From contig CP069393.1 in the NCBI GenBank assembly GCA_016887505.1, forward strand, positions 2,255,001-2,319,000: a stretch of DNA of 64,000 bases, written 5' to 3'. This document shows, in pieces, positions 28,323 through 35,951 of this stretch. The notes beneath the pieces are model-generated. The model saw nothing but the letters and a program-made list of their open reading frames with translations, ran no database searches and was not told where the DNA came from. How positions within the stretch are numbered: the first letter of the stretch is position 1; the number at the start of each line of letters is the position of its first letter. The DNA comes from Clostridia bacterium (GTDB taxonomy: Bacteria > Bacillota > TC1 > UBA5767). The position numbers were made by a program, and so were the translations under genes.

Positions 28323-29600
28323 ATGAAGATACTGGTAATAGGAAGTGGCGCTAGGGAACATGCCCTAGTGTGGAAACTGAATAGTTCTAAGCAGGTGGAA
28401 GAAGTATTTTGTGCACCGGGCAATGCCGGCATCGCCCGCGAAGCGAGTTGCGTAGATATTGGGGTAGAAGATATTGATGGACTGCTTTCCTTTGCGAAGG
28501 AGCAGGAAATTGACCTTACGGTGGTTGGACCGGAAGCACCTTTGATGTTGGGGATTACGGAGAAGTTTCAAGGAGAAGGTCTGAAAATATTTGCACCTTC
28601 AAGTGCTGCTGCTGCCATTGAAGGCAGTAAGGATCTAGCAAAGGGCTTGATGCTGCGTGCCAATGTCCCGACTGCTGACTATGAGACGTTTGAAGAACTA
28701 GACCGTGCGCTTGCCTACGTTAAGAAAAAAAATCGACCCTTTGTGGTTAAGGCGGACGGGCTGGCTGCAGGAAAAGGTGTAGTAGTAGCACAAAGCGTTG
28801 AAGAAACCTTAGATGCCATTACAGATATGCTCGAGGGCGGACGTTTCGGTGGTGCTGGTGCCAAAGTAGTCGTTGAAGAAGTCCTGCAGGGGCCTGAAGT
28901 CAGTGTTCTTTGTTTTACGGATGGTAAGAGTGTCCGTCCCATGGTTTGGGCACAAGACCATAAACGGGCCCTAAACGGGGATAAAGGTCCCAACACAGGC
29001 GGCATGGGTGCTTTTTCACCTCCTAAGGAATTTACGGAAGAATTCCAACAGCAAATTTTGGAAACCGTGTTGGAGCCCATCGTGAAGCAGATGGCTGCAG
29101 AAGGACGTACCTATGTGGGCGTTTTGTATGCCGGTCTAATGTTGACACCTATGGGCCCCAAGGTACTAGAGTTTAATGCACGCTTCGGAGATCCTGAGAC
29201 GCAGGTCGTATTGATGCGTCTTGAATCGGACCTAGTGGAGATTATGCTTTCTTGTATTGAAGGTACCTTGCACACGAAAGAAATTCTTTGGAGCAAAAAG
29301 AAAACCTGTGGCGTGGTATTGGCATCCGGTGGTTATCCAGGAGCCTATAAGAAGGGCCTTCCGATTGCAGGCTTAGAAGACAATCCGGCTACCCTAGATG
29401 AAAAGGATGTGCTGGTCTTCCATGCAGGAACCAAACAGGAGGGTGATCAGGTGGTAACGGCTGGCGGTCGCGTACTTACGGTCTGTGCCCAGGGTGATGC
29501 GCTTTCTGTGGCGGTAGACAAGGCATATGCTGCCCTGGAGGAGATTTCCTTTGAGGGTATGGCCTACCGGACGGATATTGCACAAAAGAGTTTAGCATAA
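28323..29600 (+). CDS. purD: GAR synthetase
   Basis: This ATP-grasp ligase joins phosphoribosylamine and glycine. The 425-residue protein has the N-terminal ILVIGSGAREHAL, the ATP-binding PFVVKADGLAAGKGVVVA, and GGMGAFSPP. TAGGAG precedes ATG 28323. It closes the pur operon and is followed by a terminator. Confidence 0.97.
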   Translation: MKILVIGSGAREHALVWKLNSSKQVEEVFCAPGNAGIAREASCVDIGVEDIDGLLSFAKEQEIDLTVVGPEAPLMLGITEKFQGEGLKIFAPSSAAAAIEGSKDLAKGLMLRANVPTADYETFEELDRALAYVKKKNRPFVVKADGLAAGKGVVVAQSVEETLDAITDMLEGGRFGGAGAKVVVEEVLQGPEVSVLCFTDGKSVRPMVWAQDHKRALNGDKGPNTGGMGAFSPPKEFTEEFQQQILETVLEPIVKQMAAEGRTYVGVLYAGLMLTPMGPKVLEFNARFGDPETQVVLMRLESDLVEIMLSCIEGTLHTKEILWSKKKTCGVVLASGGYPGAYKKGLPIAGLEDNPATLDEKDVLVFHAGTKQEGDQVVTAGGRVLTVCAQGDALSVAVDKAYAALEEISFEGMAYRTDIAQKSLA

Positions 29601-29627
29601 CCTAAAATTGGAAATATATAGATACCA

Positions 29628-29660
29628 ACACTCCTACGATTTGTGGGAGTGTTTTTTTTT
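29628..29660 (+). terminator. Terminator of the purine operon
   Basis: AACACTCC pairs with GGAGTGTT around a 10-nt loop, followed by nine to ten T. This is a canonical rho-independent terminator starting 27 nt after purD. Confidence 0.93.
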
Positions 29661-29712
29661 GAAAAAAATAGATTTAAAGAAGGAAAAAGAGGAAGTGTGT
29701 AGAATCAAGTAA

Positions 29713-29741
29713 GTGATAAAGTCATTGGATGACTTTATCAC
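29713..29741. promoter_or_regulatory. Perfect palindrome before gntR, probable operator
   Basis: The 12-bp arms GTGATAAAGTCA and TGACTTTATCAC are separated by 5 bp and end 21 bp before the regulator ATG. No T run follows, so it is not a terminator. The position fits an autoregulatory GntR operator. I saw no clear promoter around it. Confidence 0.65.
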
Positions 29742-29762
29742 AAAAGAGGAAGGATAAAATAG

Positions 29763-30497
29763 ATGAGAATTACAGGTAAAAGCAGATACATTGAGACCAA
29801 GGAAGTCTTGCTGGATCTGATTGGAAGAAGTGATTATCCAGGAAATAAGCTTCCTTCTGAGGATGTGCTCTCTAAGATGCTAGGGATTAGTGTGGCAACG
29901 GTACGAGAAGCTCTCAGACAATTGAACCGGGAAGGATATATTACCAAAAAACACGGAAGTGGAAACTATGTGCATCAAAGTGCAATCGATTTATCCATGC
30001 GGATTGATGTAAATACGAGTTTTTTTGAGCTTTTGAAGGAAAAATATCCAGATGTATATTCGCAGCAAACTCCCTTTCGGGTGGCGATGTGTAGCCCGCA
30101 GGAGGCCAAGATGCTTGCGCTGGATCAAGTGGAAGAGTGCTTGTTCTATGACCGTTTTTACTATGTTAATGGTAAGAAATTGGCCATATTTGCTACCAAT
30201 GCCATACCAGCAAGCTCTTTTACTGGCGATGTAGCGGACTTGCAGGAGTCGGATAACACCTTGTCCATTATGGATTTTATTTGGGATCACTGTTTGGACG
30301 AAATGGTTCAGACCGTGGTATATATGGAACCTGTAAATGCAACAGAAAAGATTGCCAAGCTGATGGACATCGAAGCAGGCCGGGCTACGGTGCAATGGAA
30401 AGAAGTATTCTACAACGTATACGATAGACCGGTTGGTTTGTCTCATGCCAGGTTTAATCCAGATTTAGTAGATATGACTTTGCTGATTAAGTGGTAA
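29763..30497 (+). CDS. GntR-family regulator (HutC/UTRA type)
   Basis: This is a 244-residue repressor-type protein: an N-terminal winged helix (residues about 8-72, with LPSEDVLSKMLGISVATVREALRQL and the wing KKHGSGNYV), then a UTRA-like ligand domain (about 90-240). GAGGAAGG precedes ATG 29763. A palindrome lies immediately upstream, and three catabolic-type genes follow, the first after 14 nt. It therefore most likely senses the transported compound or its product and controls this cassette. The ligand is unknown. Confidence 0.88.
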   Translation: MRITGKSRYIETKEVLLDLIGRSDYPGNKLPSEDVLSKMLGISVATVREALRQLNREGYITKKHGSGNYVHQSAIDLSMRIDVNTSFFELLKEKYPDVYSQQTPFRVAMCSPQEAKMLALDQVEECLFYDRFYYVNGKKLAIFATNAIPASSFTGDVADLQESDNTLSIMDFIWDHCLDEMVQTVVYMEPVNATEKIAKLMDIEAGRATVQWKEVFYNVYDRPVGLSHARFNPDLVDMTLLIKW

Positions 30498-30511
30498 TGG
30501 GAGGCTCCAAA

Positions 30512-31597
30512 ATGAGTAAGAAGAGGAACAAAAAAATATTGGTATTGGGCGCGGGCATCGTAGGTGCATCGGTCGCCTACAATCTGAGTAAGGCTGGATA
30601 CGCGGTGAACATCGTGGAGAAAGAGAGTCCCTGTGCTGGTGCTAGTGGGGCTTGCAACGGAGGCGTCAGTTATTTGGGCAAGACGGATACAGCCTTGGAT
30701 ATAGCCTTGCAGAGTTTGAAGTTGTATCAAGGCCTTTCAGAAGAATTGCAAAGAAAGGTAGAAATTGACCAAACCCGGGATGTAATTTTATTAGGAAGAG
30801 ATGAAGAAGATGAAAGACTGCTAGAAATCTTGGTAGAGGCTGCCCTGGACAAGGGGCTTGCAGCGAGCATCAAAAAGAAAAGTGAGTTGAAAGCCTACCT
30901 GCCAATGGTTAAAGATACTGTGCGTCTGGCTGCGGTTGCGCCTGGCGGTCTCCAAGGTATTGTGAGTCCATTTTCTGTCACCTATGCTTATCTCGATGCG
31001 GCGAAGGCTCTGGGAGCAACCTACACCAAGGCAGAAGTCTTGGAACTTCATGTAATGGCTGGAGATTTAAAAGGGGTGGTAACCACCGAGGGTATTTTAG
31101 AAGCAGATGCCGTGGTGAACTGTTTGGGTTATGCGGCAGACCAGATTTGGAAAAAACAAAATATTAATCTAGGACTGGTACCGGTTAAGGGGGTTGTGCT
31201 GGTCACAGAACCATACCCCAAGCTTTTTCCAGGCAATCTTTTAAATGCAGATTTTATGAAAAAGAATCCACCGGAGATTTCACTCGCCGTGGAACAGACC
31301 TTGGATGGCAATCTCTTGATTGGTGCTTGTAAGCTGCGAGAAGATAGCACGACGGAGGTTTCGGCAGATCTACCGGGAAGAATTGTACAAAATGCCATGA
31401 GCTACGTGAACGGCCTAGAAGAGCTTTCCATCATACGGTCTTTTTCTGGCATCCGGCCACAACGAGATGAGGGAGCGTATATAGATGGTACTAGTATGCA
31501 AGGTGTGTATGCAGCAGTAGGATTCGGAGGAGCAGGGATTACACTGGCACCCTATGCTGGTGTTCGAATAACAGAAATCATCAAGGAGGAACTATGA
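30512..31597 (+). CDS. FAD-dependent oxidoreductase (DAO family)
   Basis: This is a 361-residue flavoprotein of the D-amino acid oxidase/glycine oxidase/sarcosine oxidase superfamily, which oxidises C-N bonds of amines or amino acids. The dinucleotide fold ILVLGAGIVGASVAYNLSKAG lies near the N-terminus with the acidic strand end IVEKE, and the C-terminal FGGAGITLAPYAG is the second FAD contact. ATG 30512 follows GGGAGG. It overlaps the amidohydrolase by ATGA, so the two enzymes are tightly coupled and probably act in one pathway. The substrate cannot be read from sequence. Confidence 0.85.
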   Translation: MSKKRNKKILVLGAGIVGASVAYNLSKAGYAVNIVEKESPCAGASGACNGGVSYLGKTDTALDIALQSLKLYQGLSEELQRKVEIDQTRDVILLGRDEEDERLLEILVEAALDKGLAASIKKKSELKAYLPMVKDTVRLAAVAPGGLQGIVSPFSVTYAYLDAAKALGATYTKAEVLELHVMAGDLKGVVTTEGILEADAVVNCLGYAADQIWKKQNINLGLVPVKGVVLVTEPYPKLFPGNLLNADFMKKNPPEISLAVEQTLDGNLLIGACKLREDSTTEVSADLPGRIVQNAMSYVNGLEELSIIRSFSGIRPQRDEGAYIDGTSMQGVYAAVGFGGAGITLAPYAGVRITEIIKEEL

Positions 31598-33003
31598 ACA
31601 ACGGAGCGATTATGAACCTGACGCTGGTGACCATGAACCCTTCACGGGACGTGGTAACAGATGGCGGCATCGTATGGGAGGATGGCAAGATCATCTATGT
31701 GGGTCCTTCCTTTAAAGTTAAGCAACTGGCTAAAGCTAAGAACTTTGAGATTGAGGATGGACAAAAAAAGATTTTGTTTCCAGGCATGGTCAACAGCCAT
31801 ATGCATCTTTTCCAAAACCTGTTAAAGGGTTTGGGTGCAGATTTAGATTTGGAGACCTGGTGGCCGAGTACCATCAAACCGGCCGCGACGGCCATTCGTG
31901 CAGAACATGTGGCTGCGGCTGCGACGGCTGGCACGATGGAGTCCATTCGGGGCGGTGCGACGACGCTGGTGGACTATATGTATGCTCATCCCGTAAAGGG
32001 GCTAAGCCAGGTGACCATTGATGCGGTCAACAAGGTTGGTGCCCGCTTGGTCTATGCGCGCGGTTTTCGCAATACTGGCGCAGCACACGGCTTCCCCGTG
32101 GAGTTGATTGAAAAAACAGCAGATGTGTTTGATGAGGTAGTGAGCCTTACAAAGCATTACCAAAAACAAGAAGATATGGTGCGGTTTATGGTGGCGCCGG
32201 CGGCAGCCTGGGCAGTCGATGCTGAGGGACTGCAGGATACTAGAGATTTTGCCAATGCGACCGGAATCCCCATTACCATGCATATGTTTGAGACAGATAC
32301 AGACAATGTAGTCTGTCGCGAACGCTACGGCATGAAGGACGCCATAACCTTCTTTGAAAAGACCAACTTATTGGGTGACGATCTCCTGGCAGTCCATGTC
32401 GTTGCAATTGGAGATCGGGAATTGAAGGCTTTTAGAGAGCACAACGTAAAAGTGAGTCATAACCCGATGGCCAACATGTACCTGGCTTCTGGTATTGCCC
32501 CCGTGACAGAGATGCTAGAGAGAAATATCTGTGTTTCCCTGGGAACAGATGGCGCAGCCAGCAATAATTCTACAGATATGTTGGAAACCTTGAAGATGAC
32601 GGCACTCTTACATAAGGTGGCAGCGAAGGATCCTACGGCCATCACGGCCAATAAAGTGTTGGAGATGGCAACCATAGATGGTGCACGTGCGATTGGTATG
32701 GAAAACCTAATTGGTTCCATAGAGGAAGGAAAACGGGCTGATTTCTTTTTATTTGACCCGGATGCCTGTGGCAAGTCTAGCCCCTGTCATGCTCCGGTAG
32801 CAACTTTAGTTTATTCATCAGGACAAGCATCTATTGTTAAGGTAGTTGTCGATGGAAAAACGATTATCAATGACGGCGATTTTGTCGAGTTTGAGGAAGG
32901 CGAGGCATACCAGCACCAAAGCGAGATGGCGAGAGATCTGGCGAGTCGCGCAGGTTATCCTAGAGAATTTCTTGAGCGAGACTGGAAATCATTTGTATGG
33001 TAA
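31594..33003 (+). CDS. Amidohydrolase (TrzA/cytosine-deaminase-like subgroup)
   Basis: This is a 469-residue metal-dependent hydrolase of the TrzA/SsnA/8-oxoguanine-deaminase group, which removes amino or other groups from N-heterocycles. All metal-site motifs are present: PGMVNSHMHLFQN (HxH), ITMHMFETD, the histidine in LAVHVVAIGDREL, VSHNPMANMYLASGIAPV, and SLGTDGAASNN. GGAGGA precedes the ATG; an alternative start lies at 31612. Between a DAO-family oxidoreductase and a nucleobase-type permease, a purine or related heterocycle is the best substrate guess. Confidence 0.88.
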   Translation: MNNGAIMNLTLVTMNPSRDVVTDGGIVWEDGKIIYVGPSFKVKQLAKAKNFEIEDGQKKILFPGMVNSHMHLFQNLLKGLGADLDLETWWPSTIKPAATAIRAEHVAAAATAGTMESIRGGATTLVDYMYAHPVKGLSQVTIDAVNKVGARLVYARGFRNTGAAHGFPVELIEKTADVFDEVVSLTKHYQKQEDMVRFMVAPAAAWAVDAEGLQDTRDFANATGIPITMHMFETDTDNVVCRERYGMKDAITFFEKTNLLGDDLLAVHVVAIGDRELKAFREHNVKVSHNPMANMYLASGIAPVTEMLERNICVSLGTDGAASNNSTDMLETLKMTALLHKVAAKDPTAITANKVLEMATIDGARAIGMENLIGSIEEGKRADFFLFDPDACGKSSPCHAPVATLVYSSGQASIVKVVVDGKTIINDGDFVEFEEGEAYQHQSEMARDLASRAGYPREFLERDWKSFVW

Positions 33004-33027
33004 GAAACTTATTCTAAGGAGGAAATT

Positions 33028-34542
33028 ATGAACGAAACAAAGTATCCTTTGTTTGTGAAAGCGGACGTGGATGCCTTCTTTGGACTCCTATCGGACTCCA
33101 TCGCTAAGGTGCTCATTATCATCGGTGTTATGATTTATTCTTTCAATGCGCCTGCTTCACTAGTCTACGGCAGAGTGCTGCCGGGTATTGGTATTGGAAC
33201 CGCAGTTGGTGCCTTCTTTTATGCCCATCAGGCTAAAAGACTCTCGCAAAAACTGGGCCGCATAGATATTACGGCACAGCCATATGGCCTATCTTCCACC
33301 CACGTGTTCGTTTGGTTGTATTCCATTATGGGCCCTGTCTACTGGACCACAGAAGATCCAGTGCTGGCCTGGCAGATTGGTCTGGCAGCCTGCGTTATTG
33401 GTGGTGTGATTGAAATGTTGGGTTCCCTCTATGGTGAATGGTTGAGAAAGATTACCCCTAGAGCTGCTCTACTGGGTTCCCTAGCAGGGGTAGCCATTAC
33501 CTATGTAGGACTTTCAGCTATGCTGGATATCGGGAGCATTCCGAGTGTAACCTTGATTCCGGTCATGCTGGTGTTTATTGGCTTCTTTGCCAAAGACAAA
33601 CTGCCGTTCAGCCTTCCCGCTGGTATCGGCGCTGTACTGGTTGGAACCATCCTAGCCTGGCTGTTTGGCTATAAGGATATTACTGGTCTGGCTAGTTCTT
33701 TCGAGTACACCAGTGTATATTTCCCGATACCTGTAGTGGGAGATATTGTGAATGGATTCAGAAATATTGGACCGTTTTTGGCGATTGTTATCCCCATCGA
33801 ATTGCATAATACGCTGACCACCTTGCAGTCTGTAGAATCAGCCAATGCAGCAGGAGATCCTTACAATGCCAAAGAGACCATGATTATGGACGGTCTTGGA
33901 ACTTGTGTGGGCGCTTTATTTGGTAGTCCTTTCCCCACGACAGTCTACATTGGTCACCCAACTTGGAAAGAAATTGGAGCAGGACGCGGCTACATGATTC
34001 TAGAAGGTTCATTTTATCTACTTATGGGTCTGACTGGTTTAATGGGCGTGGTAAATGCCATTGTTCCTTACCAAGTTGCCATGGTATTTTTACTTTTCAT
34101 TGGATTGACCCAAGGGGCCCAGGCCTTCAACAAGTCACCCAAACGTCATGCACCGGCAGTCTGGTTTGCAGTCTTCCCGGCAATTATTGCTTGGAGTGGC
34201 AAGTGGTTGGCTAAGCTAGGTGAGGCAGATGCCATTGATGCTATTTCCCCAACCTTCCGTTCAGTAGGAAATGGCTACATCGTAATTTCCCTGATCTGGG
34301 GAGCCTTGTTGGCCTTCATCATTGATCGCCGCTACAAGGAAGCAGCTGTGGTAGCAGCCGTAGCGACAGTCCTGTCTGCGATTGGATTTATCCACGCTAC
34401 AGAGCTAGGATTCTTCTTTACTGGTCTTTGGACCATTGGTTATCTTTTTGTTACAGTTCTGTTGGCCGGCTACCATGTATGGCAACAGAAATCGGAAAAT
34501 GCTCAACCTCGCATTGAAGCAGGAAATGAGGAAGTAGCATAA
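33028..34542 (+). CDS. Xanthine/uracil-type permease
   Basis: This is a 504-residue multi-pass transporter that resembles NCS2/AzgA-like nucleobase permeases, with QPYGLSSTHVF and ALFGSPFPTTVYIGHPTWKEIG in the positions where these transporters hold substrate. It is diverged from the UraA protein at the window start, so the substrate probably differs. AAGGAGGA precedes the ATG. It is the last gene of the GntR cassette, followed by a terminator. Confidence 0.8.
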   Translation: MNETKYPLFVKADVDAFFGLLSDSIAKVLIIIGVMIYSFNAPASLVYGRVLPGIGIGTAVGAFFYAHQAKRLSQKLGRIDITAQPYGLSSTHVFVWLYSIMGPVYWTTEDPVLAWQIGLAACVIGGVIEMLGSLYGEWLRKITPRAALLGSLAGVAITYVGLSAMLDIGSIPSVTLIPVMLVFIGFFAKDKLPFSLPAGIGAVLVGTILAWLFGYKDITGLASSFEYTSVYFPIPVVGDIVNGFRNIGPFLAIVIPIELHNTLTTLQSVESANAAGDPYNAKETMIMDGLGTCVGALFGSPFPTTVYIGHPTWKEIGAGRGYMILEGSFYLLMGLTGLMGVVNAIVPYQVAMVFLLFIGLTQGAQAFNKSPKRHAPAVWFAVFPAIIAWSGKWLAKLGEADAIDAISPTFRSVGNGYIVISLIWGALLAFIIDRRYKEAAVVAAVATVLSAIGFIHATELGFFFTGLWTIGYLFVTVLLAGYHVWQQKSENAQPRIEAGNEEVA

Positions 34543-34557
34543 TAGGAGCTTGAGCCT

Positions 34558-34588
34558 GGAGGACAGACGAGAGTCTGTCCTCCCTTTT
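34558..34588 (+). terminator. Terminator of the GntR cassette
   Basis: GGAGGACAGAC pairs perfectly with GTCTGTCCTCC around a 4-nt loop and is followed by CTTTTAT. Confidence 0.8.
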
Positions 34589-34613
34589 ATATGCTAGTTA
34601 TTTGGGATAAGCC

Positions 34614-34643
34614 TTGTTCAGTAGATAACAGAAGGCATATAAT
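34614..34643 (+). promoter_or_regulatory. Promoter of the metallo-beta-lactamase-fold gene
   Basis: TTGTTC (34614-34619), 18 bp, TATAAT (34638-34643). Lying after the terminator, it shows that the next gene has its own promoter. Confidence 0.65.
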
Positions 34644-34669
34644 GAAAAAAACGGAAGAAAAGGAAGAAT

Positions 34670-35512
34670 ATGAAGATTACATTTTTGGTGGACAGCAATA
34701 CCATGATTGATCAGTACTACCAAGCAGAGCCGGCCCTTTCCGTATTGGTGGAGTCAGAACAGAACCGTATACTTTTGGATACGGGTTATTCAGGTGCCTT
34801 TCTAGCCAATGCCCGTGCACTGGGAATAGATTTATGTGACTTGGATTGGTTGGTATTGTCCCATGGGCATTTTGACCATACTTGGGGATTGCCTCACTTG
34901 ATTCGCTATTATACAGAGGAAAGAATAAGGGGTAGAAAGGTTGAGGCTCCGACTATTTTAGCGCATCCAATTGCGCTTGAAGATAAGATTTCGCCTGAAC
35001 TTGGATCAATCGGCTCATTTTTTAACAAGGAAACCTTGCAGAGATTCTTTCCTGTCAAACTGAGTAGGGAGCCTATGTGGCTTACGGATAAAATTTTGTA
35101 TATGGGTGAAATTCCAAAACAGCTTTCGTTTGAACAAGGAAGAATAAAAAACCAACGCCCCGACGAAGATGGTACTTTGATACCAGACGATATCATTGAC
35201 GATACTTCCCTTGCATTGCTGACCAAAGACGGACTAGTGCTCTTAACGGGCTGTGCCCATCGTGGGGTATGTTCGACGCTAGCTAGGGCGATGGAACTGA
35301 CGGGGGAGAAGCGGGTTGTAGATATCTTGGGAGGTTTCCATCTCCTAAATGCTTCCGAGACGCGACTTAGGGAAACGGTGCGCTTTCTTACGCAAGCAGG
35401 CCTTACTCGCATGAGCCCATGCCACTGTGTAGACCAAAAGGCAAAGTGTGTGCTGGCAAATGCATTCGATTTGCGTCAGATTGGTAGTGGCCTAAGTGTA
35501 GAATGGGAATAG
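34670..35512 (+). CDS. Metallo-beta-lactamase-fold hydrolase (COG1237-like)
   Basis: This is a 280-residue metal hydrolase resembling the group annotated as dihydropterin-ribofuranosyl-aminobenzene-phosphate synthase in archaea. It has LSHGHFDHTWG (HxHxDH), the TGCAHRGVCST motif, DILGGFHLL and SPCHCVD, which provide the usual metal ligands. AGGAAGAA precedes the ATG. The true bacterial substrate of this group is not well established. It has its own promoter after the GntR-cassette terminator, so a link to that cassette is only positional. Confidence 0.8.
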   Translation: MKITFLVDSNTMIDQYYQAEPALSVLVESEQNRILLDTGYSGAFLANARALGIDLCDLDWLVLSHGHFDHTWGLPHLIRYYTEERIRGRKVEAPTILAHPIALEDKISPELGSIGSFFNKETLQRFFPVKLSREPMWLTDKILYMGEIPKQLSFEQGRIKNQRPDEDGTLIPDDIIDDTSLALLTKDGLVLLTGCAHRGVCSTLARAMELTGEKRVVDILGGFHLLNASETRLRETVRFLTQAGLTRMSPCHCVDQKAKCVLANAFDLRQIGSGLSVEWE

Positions 35513-35682
35513 AAGTAGGATGCTTAGCCTGAACCATCTTGGTCTTAGATTGGATCTATTTGCTGGAAAAAGGAAGAGTGAATCGAACAAAAAAAGTGTC
35601 AGCGTATTGAAGGAGAGTATCTTCTTATGCATAATGTTATAGATTTAGAAAAAATCTGACACAATCTTGTAACATTCTTGCA

Positions 35683-35711
35683 TTGACTTTAAATTTTGTG
35701 ACAGCTAATAT
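35683..35711 (+). promoter_or_regulatory. Promoter of the cobalamin-riboswitch transcript
   Basis: TTGACT (35683-35688), 17 bp, TAATAT (35706-35711). Initiation near 35718 places the whole riboswitch in the leader RNA. Confidence 0.82.
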
Positions 35712-35727
35712 TAGTATATAACATATC

Positions 35728-35890
35728 TTTGTAGGATTATGAAAGAGGGAAGCCAGTGAAATTCTGGCACGGACCCACCACTGTGAGCGCTTCGGCGTAA
35801 GTCAGATACCCGCCTGCAAGGTATGCAAGTTGTTTGGGGAACGAAGCAATTGTATGCATATTGAAGGCGCATTGTCGTCATATCAAAGGA
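35728..35890 (+). promoter_or_regulatory. Cobalamin riboswitch aptamer
   Basis: The leader contains the conserved core of the cobalamin aptamer in order: AGGGAAGCCAGTGAAAT, then CCCACCACTGTGA, a small GCGC-TTCG-GCGT hairpin, and the B12 box AAGTCAGATACCCGCC (35799-35814). A further region with ATGCA/TGCAT pairing follows, and an intrinsic terminator sits just before the next gene's ribosome site. Binding cobalamin is expected to favour termination, so the downstream secreted-protein gene should be on when cobalamin is low. The outer boundaries are approximate. Confidence 0.9.
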
Positions 35891-35893
35891 TAC

Positions 35894-35916
35894 AGACCCG
35901 CTTCGGGTCTTTTTTT
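35894..35916 (+). terminator. Expression-platform terminator of the riboswitch
   Basis: AGACCCG-CTT-CGGGTCT followed by a run of seven T (35910-35916), 36 nt before the ATG of the secreted protein. This is the regulated stop signal. Confidence 0.88.
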
Positions 35917-35951
35917 ATAGCCAGAGAACATCATTTGGAAGGAGTACGTTT

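Noticed and set aside
29713-29741. Second terminator after purD
   Set aside because: The dyad is AT-rich, has no T run, and sits between a real terminator and the gntR ribosome site; an operator is more likely.
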